From contig NZ_ASHX02000001.1 in the NCBI RefSeq assembly GCF_000478605.2, forward strand, positions 5,595,001 through 5,659,000: a stretch of 64,000 nt of DNA, given 5' to 3'. This DNA comes from Streptomyces thermolilacinus SPC6. GTDB lineage: Bacteria; Actinomycetota; Actinomycetes; Streptomycetales; Streptomycetaceae. Each line of letters opens with the position of its first letter. Positions within the stretch are counted from its first letter, which is position 1. Made by a program: the position numbers and the translations under genes. Of the stretch, positions 1 through 9,124 are shown piece after piece. The notes below the pieces were generated by a model. It was given only the letters and a program-made list of their open reading frames with translations. It did no database searches and was not told the origin of the DNA.

Positions 1-1306
1 CGAAGGCGCGCAGGGTGTGGTAGCCGGTGATGACCACGAGGGTGCCGAGCGCGATGCCGCCCAGCTCGAACGTGTCGGTGATCTTCAGGCTGACGCCGCC
101 GACGCCGATGATGATGCCCGCGGCCGCCGGGACCAGATTGAGCGGGTTGCGCAGGTCCACCTTGGCGTTGATCCAGATCTGCGCGCCGAGCAGGCCGATC
201 ATGCCGTAGAGGATGACCGTGATACCGCCGAGGACACCGCCCGGGATCGCCGCGACGACGGCGCCGAACTTGGGGCACAGGCCGAACAGCAGCGCGAAGC
301 AGGCGGCGGCCCAGTAGGCGGCCGTCGAGTAGACGCGGGTGGCGGCCATGACGCCGATGTTCTCGGAGTACGTCGTGTTCGGCGGGCCGCCCACCGCCGT
401 GGACAGCATCGACGCGGCGCCGTCGGCGGCGATGGCCGTGCCGAGCTGGTCGTCCAGCGGGTCGCCGGTCATCTCGCCGACGGCCTTCACATGGCCCGCG
501 TTCTCCGCGATCAGGGCGATCACGACCGGCAGGGCGACCAGGATCGCCGACCACTCGAAGCTCGGCGCGTGGAACGACGGCAGGCCGATCCAGTCGGCCT
601 TGGCGACGCCCGACAGGTCCAGCCGCCAGTGGTCGACCGCCTCGGCCCCGCCGACCGGCGAGTGGATCTTGCCGAAGGCCAGGTCGAGGACCCACGACAG
701 GGCGTACCCGAAGACCAGGCCCAGGAAGATCGCCACCCGCGACCAGAAGCCGCGCAGGCAGACCACGGCCAGACCGGTGAACAGCATCACCAGCAGCGCG
801 GTCCACTGGTCCTGCGGCCAGTACGTGGACGCGGTCACCGGCGCCAGGTTGAAGCCGATCAGCATCACGACCGCGCCCGTCACGATGGGCGGCATCGCCG
901 CGTGGATGATCCGCGCGCCGAACCGCCGCACCGCCAGACCCGCGAGGAGCAGGGCGAGGCCCACGACGAGGATCGCGCCCGTGACCGTGGAGCTGTCGCC
1001 TCCGGACGCCCGGATCGCCGCCGCGACGCCCACGAACGACAGCGAGCACCCCAGGTAGCTGGGCACCCGGCCGCGCGTCGCGAGGAGGAAGATCATCGTC
1101 GCGACGCCCGACATCATGATCGCCAGGTTCGGGTCGAGGCCCATGAGCACGGGCGCCACGAAGGACGCGCCGAACATGGCCACCACGTGCTGGGCGCCGA
1201 GCCCGGCCGTACGCGGCCACGACAGCCGCTCGTCCGGGCGCACCACGGCTCCGGGAGCGGGGGTCCGCCCGTCGCCGTGCAAGGTCCAGCGCACGCCGAG
1301 GTTCAT
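1..1306 (-). CDS. NCS2 family uracil/xanthine-type permease, C-terminus cut by the window edge
   Basis: Reading the minus strand from an ATG at 1306 gives an uninterrupted membrane protein that runs off the left edge. About 435 residues are visible. The family is recognisable from the motif GGPPNTTYSENIG in the middle of the protein, typical of the nucleobase-cation symporter-2 (NAT/UraA/RutG) group, and from repeated hydrophobic segments. A uracil or pyrimidine substrate is the likeliest reading (RutG/UraA-like), but substrate cannot be fixed from sequence. The long plus-strand frames across this region are Arg/Asp/Gln-rich shadows. The gene appears to be transcribed alone; the next gene upstream (1590-2792, same strand) is 283 bases away. 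Confidence 0.85.
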   Translation of the reverse strand, partial: MNLGVRWTLHGDGRTPAPGAVVRPDERLSWPRTAGLGAQHVVAMFGASFVAPVLMGLDPNLAIMMSGVATMIFLLATRGRVPSYLGCSLSFVGVAAAIRASGGDSSTVTGAILVVGLALLLAGLAVRRFGARIIHAAMPPIVTGAVVMLIGFNLAPVTASTYWPQDQWTALLVMLFTGLAVVCLRGFWSRVAIFLGLVFGYALSWVLDLAFGKIHSPVGGAEAVDHWRLDLSGVAKADWIGLPSFHAPSFEWSAILVALPVVIALIAENAGHVKAVGEMTGDPLDDQLGTAIAADGAASMLSTAVGGPPNTTYSENIGVMAATRVYSTAAYWAAACFALLFGLCPKFGAVVAAIPGGVLGGITVILYGMIGLLGAQIWINAKVDLRNPLNLVPAAAGIIIGVGGVSLKITDTFELGGIALGTLVVITGYHTLRAF

Positions 1307-1589
1307 GGGTGGGTGGCTCCCGTTCTGTCGGCCTCGCCGCCCGGAGGGGCGGGGGCGGAGGGGTGGCCGCGCGGGTGGGCGATCGGCCGGAAATGATCGA
1401 ACGCCATGGTACGGGGGAGGGGGTGCGGGCCCGGAGCCGCCCGTTCGGGGGCTTGCCCCACTCCCGGCGGGGCCGTCGGGGGGGGGTGAGGCCCCCGGCG
1501 GGGCGGTCGGCCAAGGGACCGGGCCGTCCTCCGGAACCGGCGCCCGGTCACCCGGCGGGCCCGGCCAGCCCCCACCGCCCGCCCTCGGC

Positions 1590-2792
1590 TCAGGCGCCCC
1601 GGCTGCTTCCCGCCACCGCGCCCGCCTTGCCGCCCGTACCGCTCCGGCGGCCCGGGGCCAGCACGCCGGCCCCGGCCACCAGGCCGAACGCCAGCACCGT
1701 GACCACCCCGAACGACGCGGTCAGCGACGTCACGTCGGCCAGGCCGCCGATCAGCGACGGGGCGATCAGCCCGGACGTGTACGTGATCGTGGCCACCCCG
1801 GCGATGGCCTGGCTCGGGTTCGGCCCGCTGCGCGCCGCCGCCGCGAAGGCCAGCGGCACGACGACGGCCACGCCCAGACCCATGAGGCCGAATCCGGCCA
1901 TCGCGGCCGGCGGGTGCGGCGCGAACACCACCAGTACGCCGCCCGCCGTCGCGGCGAGGCCCCCCGCCCGTACCGTACGGACCGCGCCGAACCGGTCCAC
2001 GACCCGGTCGCCGACAAGCCGCGCCACCGCCATCGTCAGTGCGAACGCCGTCGTGGAGGCCGCCGCGGCGCCCGGCGACGAGCCCAGCACGTCCTTCAGG
2101 TACACCGCCGACCAGTCGAGGCTCGCGCCCTCCGCGAAGACCCCGCAGAAGCCGATCGCCCCGATGACCAGCGCCGAGCGCGGCGGCAGCGCGAACCGCG
2201 GCGGCGGCTCCTCGTCCGGCGCGCTGCGCAGGTCCAGTACGCCCTGGCAGAAGACCAGGCCCAGCACCGTGAGGACGGCGGCCGCCAGCAGATGGTGGAG
2301 GCGCGCGTCGCTGCCCAGGTGCGCGGCGAGCGTGCCGGCGGCCGAGCCGATCAGGGCGCCCACGCTCCACATGCCGTGCAGGCTGGACATGATGGAGCGG
2401 TCGAGCCGGTTCTCCACCTCGACGCCCAGCGCGTTCATCGCCACGTCGGACATCCCGGCCGTCGCCCCGTACACGAACAGCGCGCCGCACAGCCCGTAGA
2501 TGTTCGGCGCCAGCGAGGGCAGGACCAGCGACAGTGTCCACAGGGCGAGCAGCGCGCGCAGCGCCGTACGCGCCCCCAGGCGGTGGCTGACCGCCGCCGC
2601 GAGCGGCATCGCCAGCGACGCGCCGAGCGCGGGGAACGCGAGCGCGAGCCCCAGCTGACCGGGGCTCACCCCGGCGTGCTCCTGGATCCACGGGATGCGG
2701 GTGGCGAAACTGCCGGTGACCGCGCCGTGCACACAGAACACGGCGGCCACGGCGTACCGCGCCCGCCTCACCCTCTCCAAGCCGTACTGCAC
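1590..2792 (-). CDS. MFS transporter (YbjJ-like exporter)
   Basis: A 400-residue major facilitator protein with about 12 hydrophobic segments and the family-type loop between the second and third helices. It resembles inner-membrane MFS proteins of the YbjJ/fucose-permease-like group; the cargo is unknown. The open frame extends to a GTG at 2840, but I prefer the GTG at 2792 because a GGGGAGG ribosome-binding sequence sits 9 bases before it and the conserved first helix follows directly. It is divergent from the ROK regulator at 2907, with a short operator-like repeat between them, so local regulation by that ROK protein is the natural inference. Confidence 0.85.
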   Translation of the reverse strand: MQYGLERVRRARYAVAAVFCVHGAVTGSFATRIPWIQEHAGVSPGQLGLALAFPALGASLAMPLAAAVSHRLGARTALRALLALWTLSLVLPSLAPNIYGLCGALFVYGATAGMSDVAMNALGVEVENRLDRSIMSSLHGMWSVGALIGSAAGTLAAHLGSDARLHHLLAAAVLTVLGLVFCQGVLDLRSAPDEEPPPRFALPPRSALVIGAIGFCGVFAEGASLDWSAVYLKDVLGSSPGAAAASTTAFALTMAVARLVGDRVVDRFGAVRTVRAGGLAATAGGVLVVFAPHPPAAMAGFGLMGLGVAVVVPLAFAAAARSGPNPSQAIAGVATITYTSGLIAPSLIGGLADVTSLTASFGVVTVLAFGLVAGAGVLAPGRRSGTGGKAGAVAGSSRGA

Positions 2793-2864
2793 AGGCCCAG
2801 TCCTCCCCGGTCCGGATATCGCGACGCGCTCGGGGTCCACCGGGCGCCTGCCGCCGGTAAATTA

Positions 2865-2881
2865 TCAGGAACCCTGCCTGA
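2865..2881. promoter_or_regulatory. Inverted repeat TCAGG-N7-CCTGA, candidate ROK operator
   Basis: The divergent gap between the MFS gene and the ROK regulator contains a perfect 5-bp inverted repeat with a 7-base spacer in an unusually AT-rich patch. ROK-family repressors commonly bind short inverted repeats in such positions. Binding is inferred, not shown. Confidence 0.4.
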
Positions 2882-2906
2882 AAGTAAGATCTGAAAGGAT
2901 CACGGC

Positions 2907-4151
2907 ATGCCCTCCGCCCCCGCGTCCCCCAGCACCGCCCGGGCCATCAACGACCGGCTCGCCCTGCGACTGCTCCAGGAGGAGGGGCCCCTGACGGCGA
3001 GCCGGCTGAAGGAGCTGACCGGCCTGTCCCGGCCCACGGTCGCCGACCTGGTCGAGCGGCTCCGGGGCGCGGGCCTCGTCCGGGTCGTGGGGGAGTCCGG
3101 CGCCGAGCGGCGCGGCCCGAACGCCAAGCTGTACGGGATCGTCGCCGACCGGGCGCACCTGGCCGCGCTCGACGTACGGCTCCGGGGTGTGACCGTCACC
3201 GTCACCGACCTGCTGGGCGCCCCGCTCGCGGAGGCGGCCGCCCCCATCGGCGGCGACATGGACACGGGCCCCGCCGTCGAACGGGCCGCCACCCTGCTGG
3301 AACGCACGGTACGAGGGGCGGGCGCGACCCGGCTCCACACGGTCGGCATCGGCGCGCCCGGCCTGATCGACCCGGCCACGGGCGCCCTGCGCGACTCGGC
3401 GGGCCTGCCGGCCTGGCACCGCAGGCTGGTCACCGTCCTGCGCGAGCGGACGCCCGCCACCGTCCTGGTGGAGAACGAGACCAACCTCGCGGCGGTGGCG
3501 GAGCTGCGCGAGGGCGCGGCGCGCGACCGCGACACGTTCGTCCTGCTGTGGCTCGGCCACGGGGTCGGCGCGGCCCTCGTCCTGGAGGGCGCCGTGCGGC
3601 GGGGCGCGTCGGGCGGCGCGGGGGAGATCGGCTTCCTGCCCGTGCCGGGTACGGGCGCGCTGCCGTCGGCCGGGGACTGCTCGGGCGGCTTCCACTCCCT
3701 GGCCGGTTCGGCGGCCGTGCGGGCGCTGGCGGCGGAGTACGGCATCGAGGCCCGGGGCAGCGACACGGAGGGCGAACCGGCCGGGGCCTCGGCGGTACGG
3801 GCGGCCCTGGACCGGCTGGGCGCGTACGGGGCGGGGGCCGGGGCGGAAGCGGGGCTCGCGCGTGCCGCCGACGCCTTCCTGGACGCGCTCGCCGAGCGCG
3901 TGGCCCTCGGGGCGGCCGCCGTCAGCGCCGTACTGGACCCGGGCTGCGTCGTGCTGGGCGGCGAACTGGGCCACGCGGGAGGCCCCGCCCTGGCCGCCCG
4001 CGTCGAGGAGCGGCTCCCCCCCCTGTCGCCGCTGCGCACCGAGGTCCGGGCGACCGCGCTGGGCGGCGCGGCGGTCCTGCGCGGGGCGCTCCTCACCGCC
4101 CGCGACGCCGCCCAGGACGCCCTCTTCGGCGCCCCGCCCGCGCCCCGCTGA
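2907..4151 (+). CDS. ROK family transcriptional regulator
   Basis: A 414-residue protein with an N-terminal winged helix-turn-helix (about residues 12-70) followed by a ROK (repressor, ORF, kinase) domain with the glycine-rich sugar-kinase-like fold: a VGIGAPGLID stretch near 147, VENETNLAA near 190 and GGAGEIGF near 233. The usual ROK zinc motif (CxCGxxGC) after the GEIG box is absent; only one cysteine (GDCSGG) remains there. It is a likely local repressor of the divergent MFS exporter, possibly responding to a sugar or sugar derivative. The ATG is preceded by GAAAGGATC. The missing zinc motif is visible; its functional effect is not. Confidence 0.85.
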   Translation: MPSAPASPSTARAINDRLALRLLQEEGPLTASRLKELTGLSRPTVADLVERLRGAGLVRVVGESGAERRGPNAKLYGIVADRAHLAALDVRLRGVTVTVTDLLGAPLAEAAAPIGGDMDTGPAVERAATLLERTVRGAGATRLHTVGIGAPGLIDPATGALRDSAGLPAWHRRLVTVLRERTPATVLVENETNLAAVAELREGAARDRDTFVLLWLGHGVGAALVLEGAVRRGASGGAGEIGFLPVPGTGALPSAGDCSGGFHSLAGSAAVRALAAEYGIEARGSDTEGEPAGASAVRAALDRLGAYGAGAGAEAGLARAADAFLDALAERVALGAAAVSAVLDPGCVVLGGELGHAGGPALAARVEERLPPLSPLRTEVRATALGGAAVLRGALLTARDAAQDALFGAPPAPR

Positions 4152-4163
4152 CGCCGTACGGGC

Positions 4164-4227
4164 CGGCGGCCACGCGGACCGGCGGCCACGCGGACCGGCG
4201 GCCACGCGGACCGGCGGCCACGCGGGC
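4164..4227. repeat. Four tandem copies of a 16-bp unit
   Basis: Unit cggcggccacgcggac occurs at 4164, 4180 and 4196 exactly, and at 4212 with one change. It lies in the 205-base convergent gap between the ROK gene and the epimerase-like gene. No coding function is seen; it may be simple-sequence expansion. Confidence 0.85.
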
Positions 4228-4356
4228 CGCAGCCACGCGGCGGATGACCACGCCCGTCCGGGCGAAACGCGCCGCCGCCCCCGCCACCCCCCCCGTACCC
4301 GACGCCTGACCCTCCGCACCCGGCGCCCGACCCCCCCGCCCCCGGCGCAGCGCCCC

Positions 4357-5109
4357 CTACACTCCCGCCCCGCGCGCGAAGTGCCGCTCCAGGTGCTCCT
4401 CGAACGTGCCCACGCCCCCCGCCCGCTCCGGCGTCAGGTGCCCGCCCGCGCGGAACGCCCGGTACGTCCCGCCCGCCAGCGGCACGGGCACGACCCGGCG
4501 CCGCCGCCCTGCCGCCCGCAGGTACGCCCGCGCCAGGTCCTCCAGCGTCCGCACCTCGGGCCCGCCCATGTCCGGTACGCGTCCCGCAGGCCCGGCGACG
4601 GCCAGCTCCGCGAGGCGCTCCGCCACCTCCCGCACCTCGACCGGCTGGTCGGGGACGCCCGCGGGGACGGGCAGGACGGGCAGCCGGGCCGAGCCCTCCA
4701 GCAGGCGCACCACCAGGTCGTGGAACTGCGTGGTCCGCAGGATCGTCCAGCCCAGGCCCGACCGCTCGACCAGGCGCTCCACGGCCAGCTTCGTCCGGTA
4801 GTAGCCGAGCGGTACCCGGTCCACGCCCACGATGGAGATGTACGCCAGATGGGTCACCCCGGCCCGCCCCGCCGCGTCGATCAGGAGGCGCGCGGCCCGC
4901 TCGTCGCCGCCGGTCGGCGTGCTGGCGCAGTGCACCACCGTCGCGGCCCCCTCCAGCGCCGCGTCCAGGCCCTTGCCGTCGCGCAGGTCCACGGCGTACG
5001 GCGTGGAGTGGCGGCTCACCACCCGCACCTCGTGCCCCGTCCCGCGCAGCCGTTCGGTGACGTGCCGCCCCAGTGTCCCCGTACCGCCCGTCACCACGAT
5101 CGTGCCCAT
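4357..5109 (-). CDS. NAD(P)-binding NmrA/epimerase-like protein (ECF41-associated)
   Basis: A 250-residue Rossmann-fold protein starting with the dinucleotide-binding motif VTGGTGTLGRH (residues 5-15), related to atypical short-chain dehydrogenases of the NmrA/SDR group. A YYRTK segment near residue 102 is reminiscent of the SDR YxxxK pair. It lies 31 bases downstream of the ECF sigma gene on the same strand. ECF41 sigma factors are known to be encoded next to carboxymuconolactone decarboxylases, oxidoreductases or epimerases (the COE group), so this is probably the COE partner and transcriptional target. Its substrate is unknown. Confidence 0.8.
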   Translation of the reverse strand: MGTIVVTGGTGTLGRHVTERLRGTGHEVRVVSRHSTPYAVDLRDGKGLDAALEGAATVVHCASTPTGGDERAARLLIDAAGRAGVTHLAYISIVGVDRVPLGYYRTKLAVERLVERSGLGWTILRTTQFHDLVVRLLEGSARLPVLPVPAGVPDQPVEVREVAERLAELAVAGPAGRVPDMGGPEVRTLEDLARAYLRAAGRRRRVVPVPLAGGTYRAFRAGGHLTPERAGGVGTFEEHLERHFARGAGV

Positions 5110-5140
5110 GGCCCTGCCGCCCTTCCTCGCCGGTTGTCCG

Positions 5141-6061
5141 TCACCGCTGAGAACCGGCGGGTCCCCCGGAATGTGACAGGCGACGCTCCAGGAAGGCGAG
5201 CTTCTGCGGATTGAGGATGTTGTGCACGGTCGCGATGGCCCCGTCGCGCACCACGAACGACGCGACGGCGGCGAGCGTGGAACCCGACCAGCCCAGCAGC
5301 GCGGGGGCGCCGTTGAGCTCCCTCCACTCCATGCGCAGCGCGTTCACGTCGCCCTTCAGCAGGCCGCCCAGGAACCGCACCACCTTGTCCCGGCCCTCGA
5401 TCGGCCGCCGGGCCGCCGACACGACGCCACCGCCGTCGCTGACCCACACGACGTCGGCGGCGAGCGTCCTCTCCAGGGCGGCCAGGTTCCCCTCGCGCGC
5501 GGCGGCGACGAACGACTCGACCAGCTCCCGGTGGCGCCGCTCGTCGCGCTCGGTGAAGCGGGTCTCGGCCGAGGCCACCCGCGCGGCGGCCCTGCGGTGC
5601 AGCTGGCGGCTGTTGGCCTCGCTGATGTCCAGCACCCCGGCGATCTCGCGGTGGCTGTACGCGAACGCCTCGCGCAGCACGTACACGGCCCGCTCGGTCG
5701 GTGTCAGCCGCTCCAGCAGCACGAGCAGCGCCATCGACACGGCGTCGCGCCGCTCGGCCGACTCCAGCGGGCCCAGCGCGGCGTCCTCGGTGACGACCGG
5801 CTCGGGCAGCCAGGGGCCGGGGTACTGCTCGCGGCGGGCGCGGGCCGAGGTGAGCCGGTTCAGGCACAGGTTGGTGACCACCTTCGCCAGCCAGGCGCCC
5901 GGCCGGTCGATGTGGTCCCGGTCGGTGCCGCTCCACCGCAGGTAGGCGTCCTGCACCACGTCCTCGGCCTCGGCGGCGGAGCCGAGCATCCGGTACGCGA
6001 GGCCGAACATGCGCGGGCGGTGGCTCTCGAACTCTTCGGCGGTCCTGGTCGTGACGCTCAC
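5141..6061 (-). CDS. ECF41-type RNA polymerase sigma factor (SigJ-like) with C-terminal SnoaL-like domain
   Basis: The protein has sigma-70 region 2 (about residues 8-75) and region 4 (about 110-165), followed by a roughly 100-residue SnoaL-like extension, the layout of group ECF41. Three hallmark motifs are visible: WLPEP in the linker, DGGG in the extension and NPQKL near the end (family consensus NPDKL, so one residue deviates). In this group the extension replaces an anti-sigma factor. I chose GTG 6061, where the conserved N-terminus begins; the frame stays open to 6106, but that would place the start inside the strong dyad at 6087-6135. The downstream epimerase-like gene is the expected partner. 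Confidence 0.85.
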   Translation of the reverse strand: MSVTTRTAEEFESHRPRMFGLAYRMLGSAAEAEDVVQDAYLRWSGTDRDHIDRPGAWLAKVVTNLCLNRLTSARARREQYPGPWLPEPVVTEDAALGPLESAERRDAVSMALLVLLERLTPTERAVYVLREAFAYSHREIAGVLDISEANSRQLHRRAAARVASAETRFTERDERRHRELVESFVAAAREGNLAALERTLAADVVWVSDGGGVVSAARRPIEGRDKVVRFLGGLLKGDVNALRMEWRELNGAPALLGWSGSTLAAVASFVVRDGAIATVHNILNPQKLAFLERRLSHSGGPAGSQR

Positions 6062-6086
6062 GGTGACAGCCTGCCACGCGGCATGA

Positions 6087-6135
6087 GGAGACCCGGTGGC
6101 GGGCAAGGGCCATATCTCACCGCCACCGGGTCTCC
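6087..6135 (-). terminator. 15-bp perfect hairpin, probable chitinase terminator
   Basis: Arms 6087-6101 and 6121-6135 are perfect 15-bp inverted repeats around a 19-base loop. It lies 48 bases after the chitinase stop and only 26 bases before the sigma-factor start, so it probably ends chitinase transcription and insulates the sigma gene. No U-tract follows, as is usual in actinomycetes. Confidence 0.7.
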
Positions 6136-6182
6136 GTCCTTGTGCCCGGACCGTCAGGCGTCAACCGCCCCGGCCGTGCGTG

Positions 6183-8516
6183 TCAGCAGGCGCCCAGGTC
6201 CTGCCAGACGCCCCACTCGCCGGTCGTGCCCGGCTCCTCGCCCTTCGTCCACCACTTCGCCTTCCAGTGGTGGGACTTGTGGGAGACGGTGGTGCCGCCG
6301 CCGTACGCCGCCGTGGCGTCCCACGCCGGGGAGGTGCAGGCGCCCGGGGTCGGGGTCGGCGTGGGGCCCGTCGGGTCGGGCGACGGTCCCGTGCCCGTAC
6401 CGGGCTCCACGACGGTGGTGCCGCGGGCGAGGTCACCGGCGAGCGCGTACGTCGTGCCCGCGATGTTCACCGTCCAGTTCGACGGGGTCGAGACCGGCAG
6501 GTAGTAGTTGAACGACAGGTCCACCGAGGCGCCCGGCGCGAGGGTCTGCCACGCGGGCAGCTTCAGCGAGACGCGGTGGAAGTCGCCCTTCAGCCCGCCC
6601 ACGTTGCTGCCCGTGTGGTCGCTGCTGATCACCTTCGTGCCGAAGCCGGACTGGTCCGAGGCGTTGCCGGGTGCGGAGGTGGCGTAGTCGAACTGGAACT
6701 CCGTGCCGCCCGGGAGCGTCGTCTTCGTGTTGTTGGTGATCTTGACCTTGGGCGTGATCGGGTAGTTGGAGTCGCCGAGCTTGAACTCGCCGAACTTCAC
6801 GTCGATGTTGACGGCCTTGGCGGGCAGCGCCTTGTTCGACACCTTCGCGCCGTACGGGGTGGCCGCCTTGAACTTGTCGTACATCAGCGACGTCAGCGTC
6901 GAGCCGGGCTCGTACTGGCCCTTCGCGGCGTTCCAGGCGTAGTCGCCCGCCAGCTCCCAGACCATCGTGCCGCCGATGCCCTTGTCGACCACGTAGTCGG
7001 CCTTGCGGGCCACCGACTGCTCGTCCTCCGTGGACAGGAAGACCTTCTTCTCGGCGTTCCACAGCCACGGCGCGACCAGCGTCGAGTCGTACTTGCGGGC
7101 GTAGGTGCCGGTCAGCTTGGTGCCGGCGGGGAAGCCGTACTTGGTGAGGTAGTCGCCGACGACGCCCTTCTCCAGGTTCTTGGCGTGCCACATCGGGTTG
7201 GAGCCCGCCGGGGACTCCTTGCCGTTGTCGTCCTTGTCGTGCCACAGGTTGTCGATGCCGACCGCGCCGTCACCGCACTTGGTCAGGCCGGAGCCCGCCG
7301 GACAGGTGGCCGCGGCCGCCCTGCCCCACAGGCCGTCGGTGCCGCCCTGCACGTTCTTGAAGCCGCGCGTGTAGTACGGCAGGCCGATGTTGATGCGCCC
7401 GGCGGGCATGGAGCCGCGGAAGTAGTGGTACGCCCAGTCGGTGTTGAGGTAGCCGATGCCGCCGTACTGCTGACTGCCGTACACGTTCGCCGCGGCCAGC
7501 TCGGCGTCCTTGCCGTCGTCGAACAGCGAGGCGTTCGGCCCGACGTACTCGTTCCAGGCGCCGTGCAGGTCGTACGACATGATGTTGACGTAGTCGAGGT
7601 ACTTCTGCTGCTGGTACGTCTCCATGCCGCGCAGCAGGTAGCCCGACGAGGGGGCGGCGACCGTCAGCAGGTAGTGCTTGCCGTCGGCGGCACCGGCCCG
7701 GTCGAGCTTCTCGCGCAGGGTCTTCATCAGCACCGAGTAGCCCTCGACGAGGCCGGCGCGACGGGCGTTGGCGATCGGCCAGTCGAGCGGGTTGCCCGCG
7801 TCCTTCATGGTCGTCGCGTACTCGTAGTCGATGTCGACGCCGTTGAAGCCGTACTTTTTGATGAAGTCGACCGCCGAGTCGGCGAACGTGTTGATGCCCG
7901 CGTGGTTGACGGAGCCGTCCGCGTTGGTGGCCATCGAGTAGAAGCCGCCGGACGCCACGCGCTTGCCGCTGTCGTCGAAGTAGCCGCCCGTCTCAGCCCA
8001 GCCGCCCACCGAGATCAGCGTCTTGACGTCCGGGTGCTGCTTCTTGAACTTGTTGAGCAGGTTGAAGTGGCCCTTGTAGGGGAGGGCCGGGTCCATCTCG
8101 GCGCCAGGCACGCCCGGCCAGGTCATGCCCGTCGCGGGGTTGTTGGGGCCGTCGGTGCCGACGGAGATCTTGTTGCCCGCGCCGACGTGGGCGAAGGCGT
8201 AGTTGATGTGGGTGATCTTGTCCCACGGGATGTTCGAGGCCAGGTAGGCGGGCGTGCCGTCCTTACCGGTGCGCCAGCCGGTGAAGTAGCCGATGACGCG
8301 GCGCTGGTGGTCGGCGCCCATCTTCTCGCGGCCCTCGGCGTCGTACACGGAGCAGTAGGGGACATCGACGCCGGGCGTCTTGTACAGGCCGTCGGGGCGG
8401 CAGTTCTCGTGGTCGGAGGCGTACGAGACGCCGCCGGAGAGCGAGCTGAGCAGCAGTCCGGCGACGGCGGCGCCGGATGCGAGCAGCGAGGCTCTCACAC
8501 GGGGGGATGACAGCAC
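6183..8516 (-). CDS. Secreted GH18 chitinase with C-terminal chitin-binding module
   Basis: A 777-residue exported endo-type chitinase. A signal peptide covers roughly residues 1-33. A GH18 barrel follows with SVGGWAE and the catalytic motif [10 protein letters not shown] (acid/base Glu near residue 232; the first Asp of DGxDxDxE is Asn here). Then comes a beta-sandwich accessory domain (about 540-690), a Thr/Pro linker (TPTPTP) and a CBM5/12-type module with conserved Trp residues ending in Cys. GTG 8516 is supported by AGGAGGA 7 bases upstream. Two DasR-like 12-bp direct repeats lie in the promoter, pointing to induction by chitin-derived aminosugars. Confidence 0.93.
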   Translation of the reverse strand: MLSSPRVRASLLASGAAVAGLLLSSLSGGVSYASDHENCRPDGLYKTPGVDVPYCSVYDAEGREKMGADHQRRVIGYFTGWRTGKDGTPAYLASNIPWDKITHINYAFAHVGAGNKISVGTDGPNNPATGMTWPGVPGAEMDPALPYKGHFNLLNKFKKQHPDVKTLISVGGWAETGGYFDDSGKRVASGGFYSMATNADGSVNHAGINTFADSAVDFIKKYGFNGVDIDYEYATTMKDAGNPLDWPIANARRAGLVEGYSVLMKTLREKLDRAGAADGKHYLLTVAAPSSGYLLRGMETYQQQKYLDYVNIMSYDLHGAWNEYVGPNASLFDDGKDAELAAANVYGSQQYGGIGYLNTDWAYHYFRGSMPAGRINIGLPYYTRGFKNVQGGTDGLWGRAAAATCPAGSGLTKCGDGAVGIDNLWHDKDDNGKESPAGSNPMWHAKNLEKGVVGDYLTKYGFPAGTKLTGTYARKYDSTLVAPWLWNAEKKVFLSTEDEQSVARKADYVVDKGIGGTMVWELAGDYAWNAAKGQYEPGSTLTSLMYDKFKAATPYGAKVSNKALPAKAVNIDVKFGEFKLGDSNYPITPKVKITNNTKTTLPGGTEFQFDYATSAPGNASDQSGFGTKVISSDHTGSNVGGLKGDFHRVSLKLPAWQTLAPGASVDLSFNYYLPVSTPSNWTVNIAGTTYALAGDLARGTTVVEPGTGTGPSPDPTGPTPTPTPGACTSPAWDATAAYGGGTTVSHKSHHWKAKWWTKGEEPGTTGEWGVWQDLGAC

Positions 8517-8637
8517 GGTCGGCTCCTCCTGGGGAGTCGGGCTTCACACAACGTGCGGCTTCTGGCAGGGGGTTGGGGTCGTGCCGGGCCCGGGTGTGCG
8601 CACACCGTGGGGCCGTCTCCGCGGAGAGGTGACGCAG

Positions 8638-8679
8638 ACATTAAGAGGACTAGACCAAAGCGTCAATAGGTCTGGACCA
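8638..8679 (-). promoter_or_regulatory. Chitinase promoter with two DasR-like direct repeats
   Basis: On the minus strand a -35 TTGACG (8661-8666) and -10 TAATGT (8638-8643) are 17 bases apart. Two direct repeats, TGGTCCAGACCT (8668-8679) and TGGTCTAGTCCT (8646-8657), flank and overlap the -35 region; each differs from the dre consensus TGGTCTAGACCA at two positions. Such pairs are the classical control element of Streptomyces chitinase genes. DasR control is inferred from this match. Confidence 0.8.
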
Positions 8680-8828
8680 ATCTGGTGCAGGGGAAGCGTC
8701 GCGTCGTGCCGGGGGTGCGCCGGGGGCGGTCGGCGCGTCGTGATCCGCCCCCTCCTGTGAGTCACTCCACAGGGCCTCACCCGGATGGCCGCGGGAAGCC
8801 ATGGCACACTGGGCCTGTATCAGCAGCA

Positions 8829-8955
8829 GCGCACTCCGGGGTCGGTGTAATTCCGAACCGGCGGTTACAGTCCGCGACCCGGCCGCATCCAGTGGCCGGT
8901 TGACCAGGTGAAATTCCTGGACCGACGGTGAAAGTCCGGATGGGAGGCAGTGCGC
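8829..8955 (+). promoter_or_regulatory. FMN riboswitch (RFN element) upstream of the rib operon
   Basis: Conserved RFN segments are present in order, including gggtcggtgtaattcc, ggcggttacagtcc, the central tgaaattcctgg and the 3' block gacggtgaaagtccggatgg followed by gaggcag. The closing helix P1 pairs GCGCACT (8829-8835) with AGTGCGC (8949-8955). It lies about 170 bases before ribD and is expected to repress the operon when FMN binds. A possible ribosome-site-masking helix lies between it and ribD (9069-9075 with 9112-9118). Confidence 0.96.
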
Positions 8956-9124
8956 GGCGGGCGACCCCTCCAGGGGCGCGCCGTCGTCTGCCGGTGGCCG
9001 GGCGCACCCCGGAAACCGGTCGGCGCCGTGGCGGCGTACCCCCTTCGTGAGGCGTGGTCCCGCTCTCGCTCCTGTCGTCATCGACAGGCCCCGGAGTCCG
9101 TGCCCGACGAGGCAGGAGGACCCG

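Noticed and set aside
5173-5179. TGTCACA word (minus strand) matching the ECF41 -35 element before the epimerase gene
   Set aside because: It lies inside the sigma-factor coding end and no CGTC follows at 16 bases, so the promoter match is incomplete.
6096-8510. 804-codon plus-strand frame opposite the chitinase
   Set aside because: Val/Arg/Gly-rich shadow; the minus strand encodes a complete GH18 chitinase with signal peptide and binding module.
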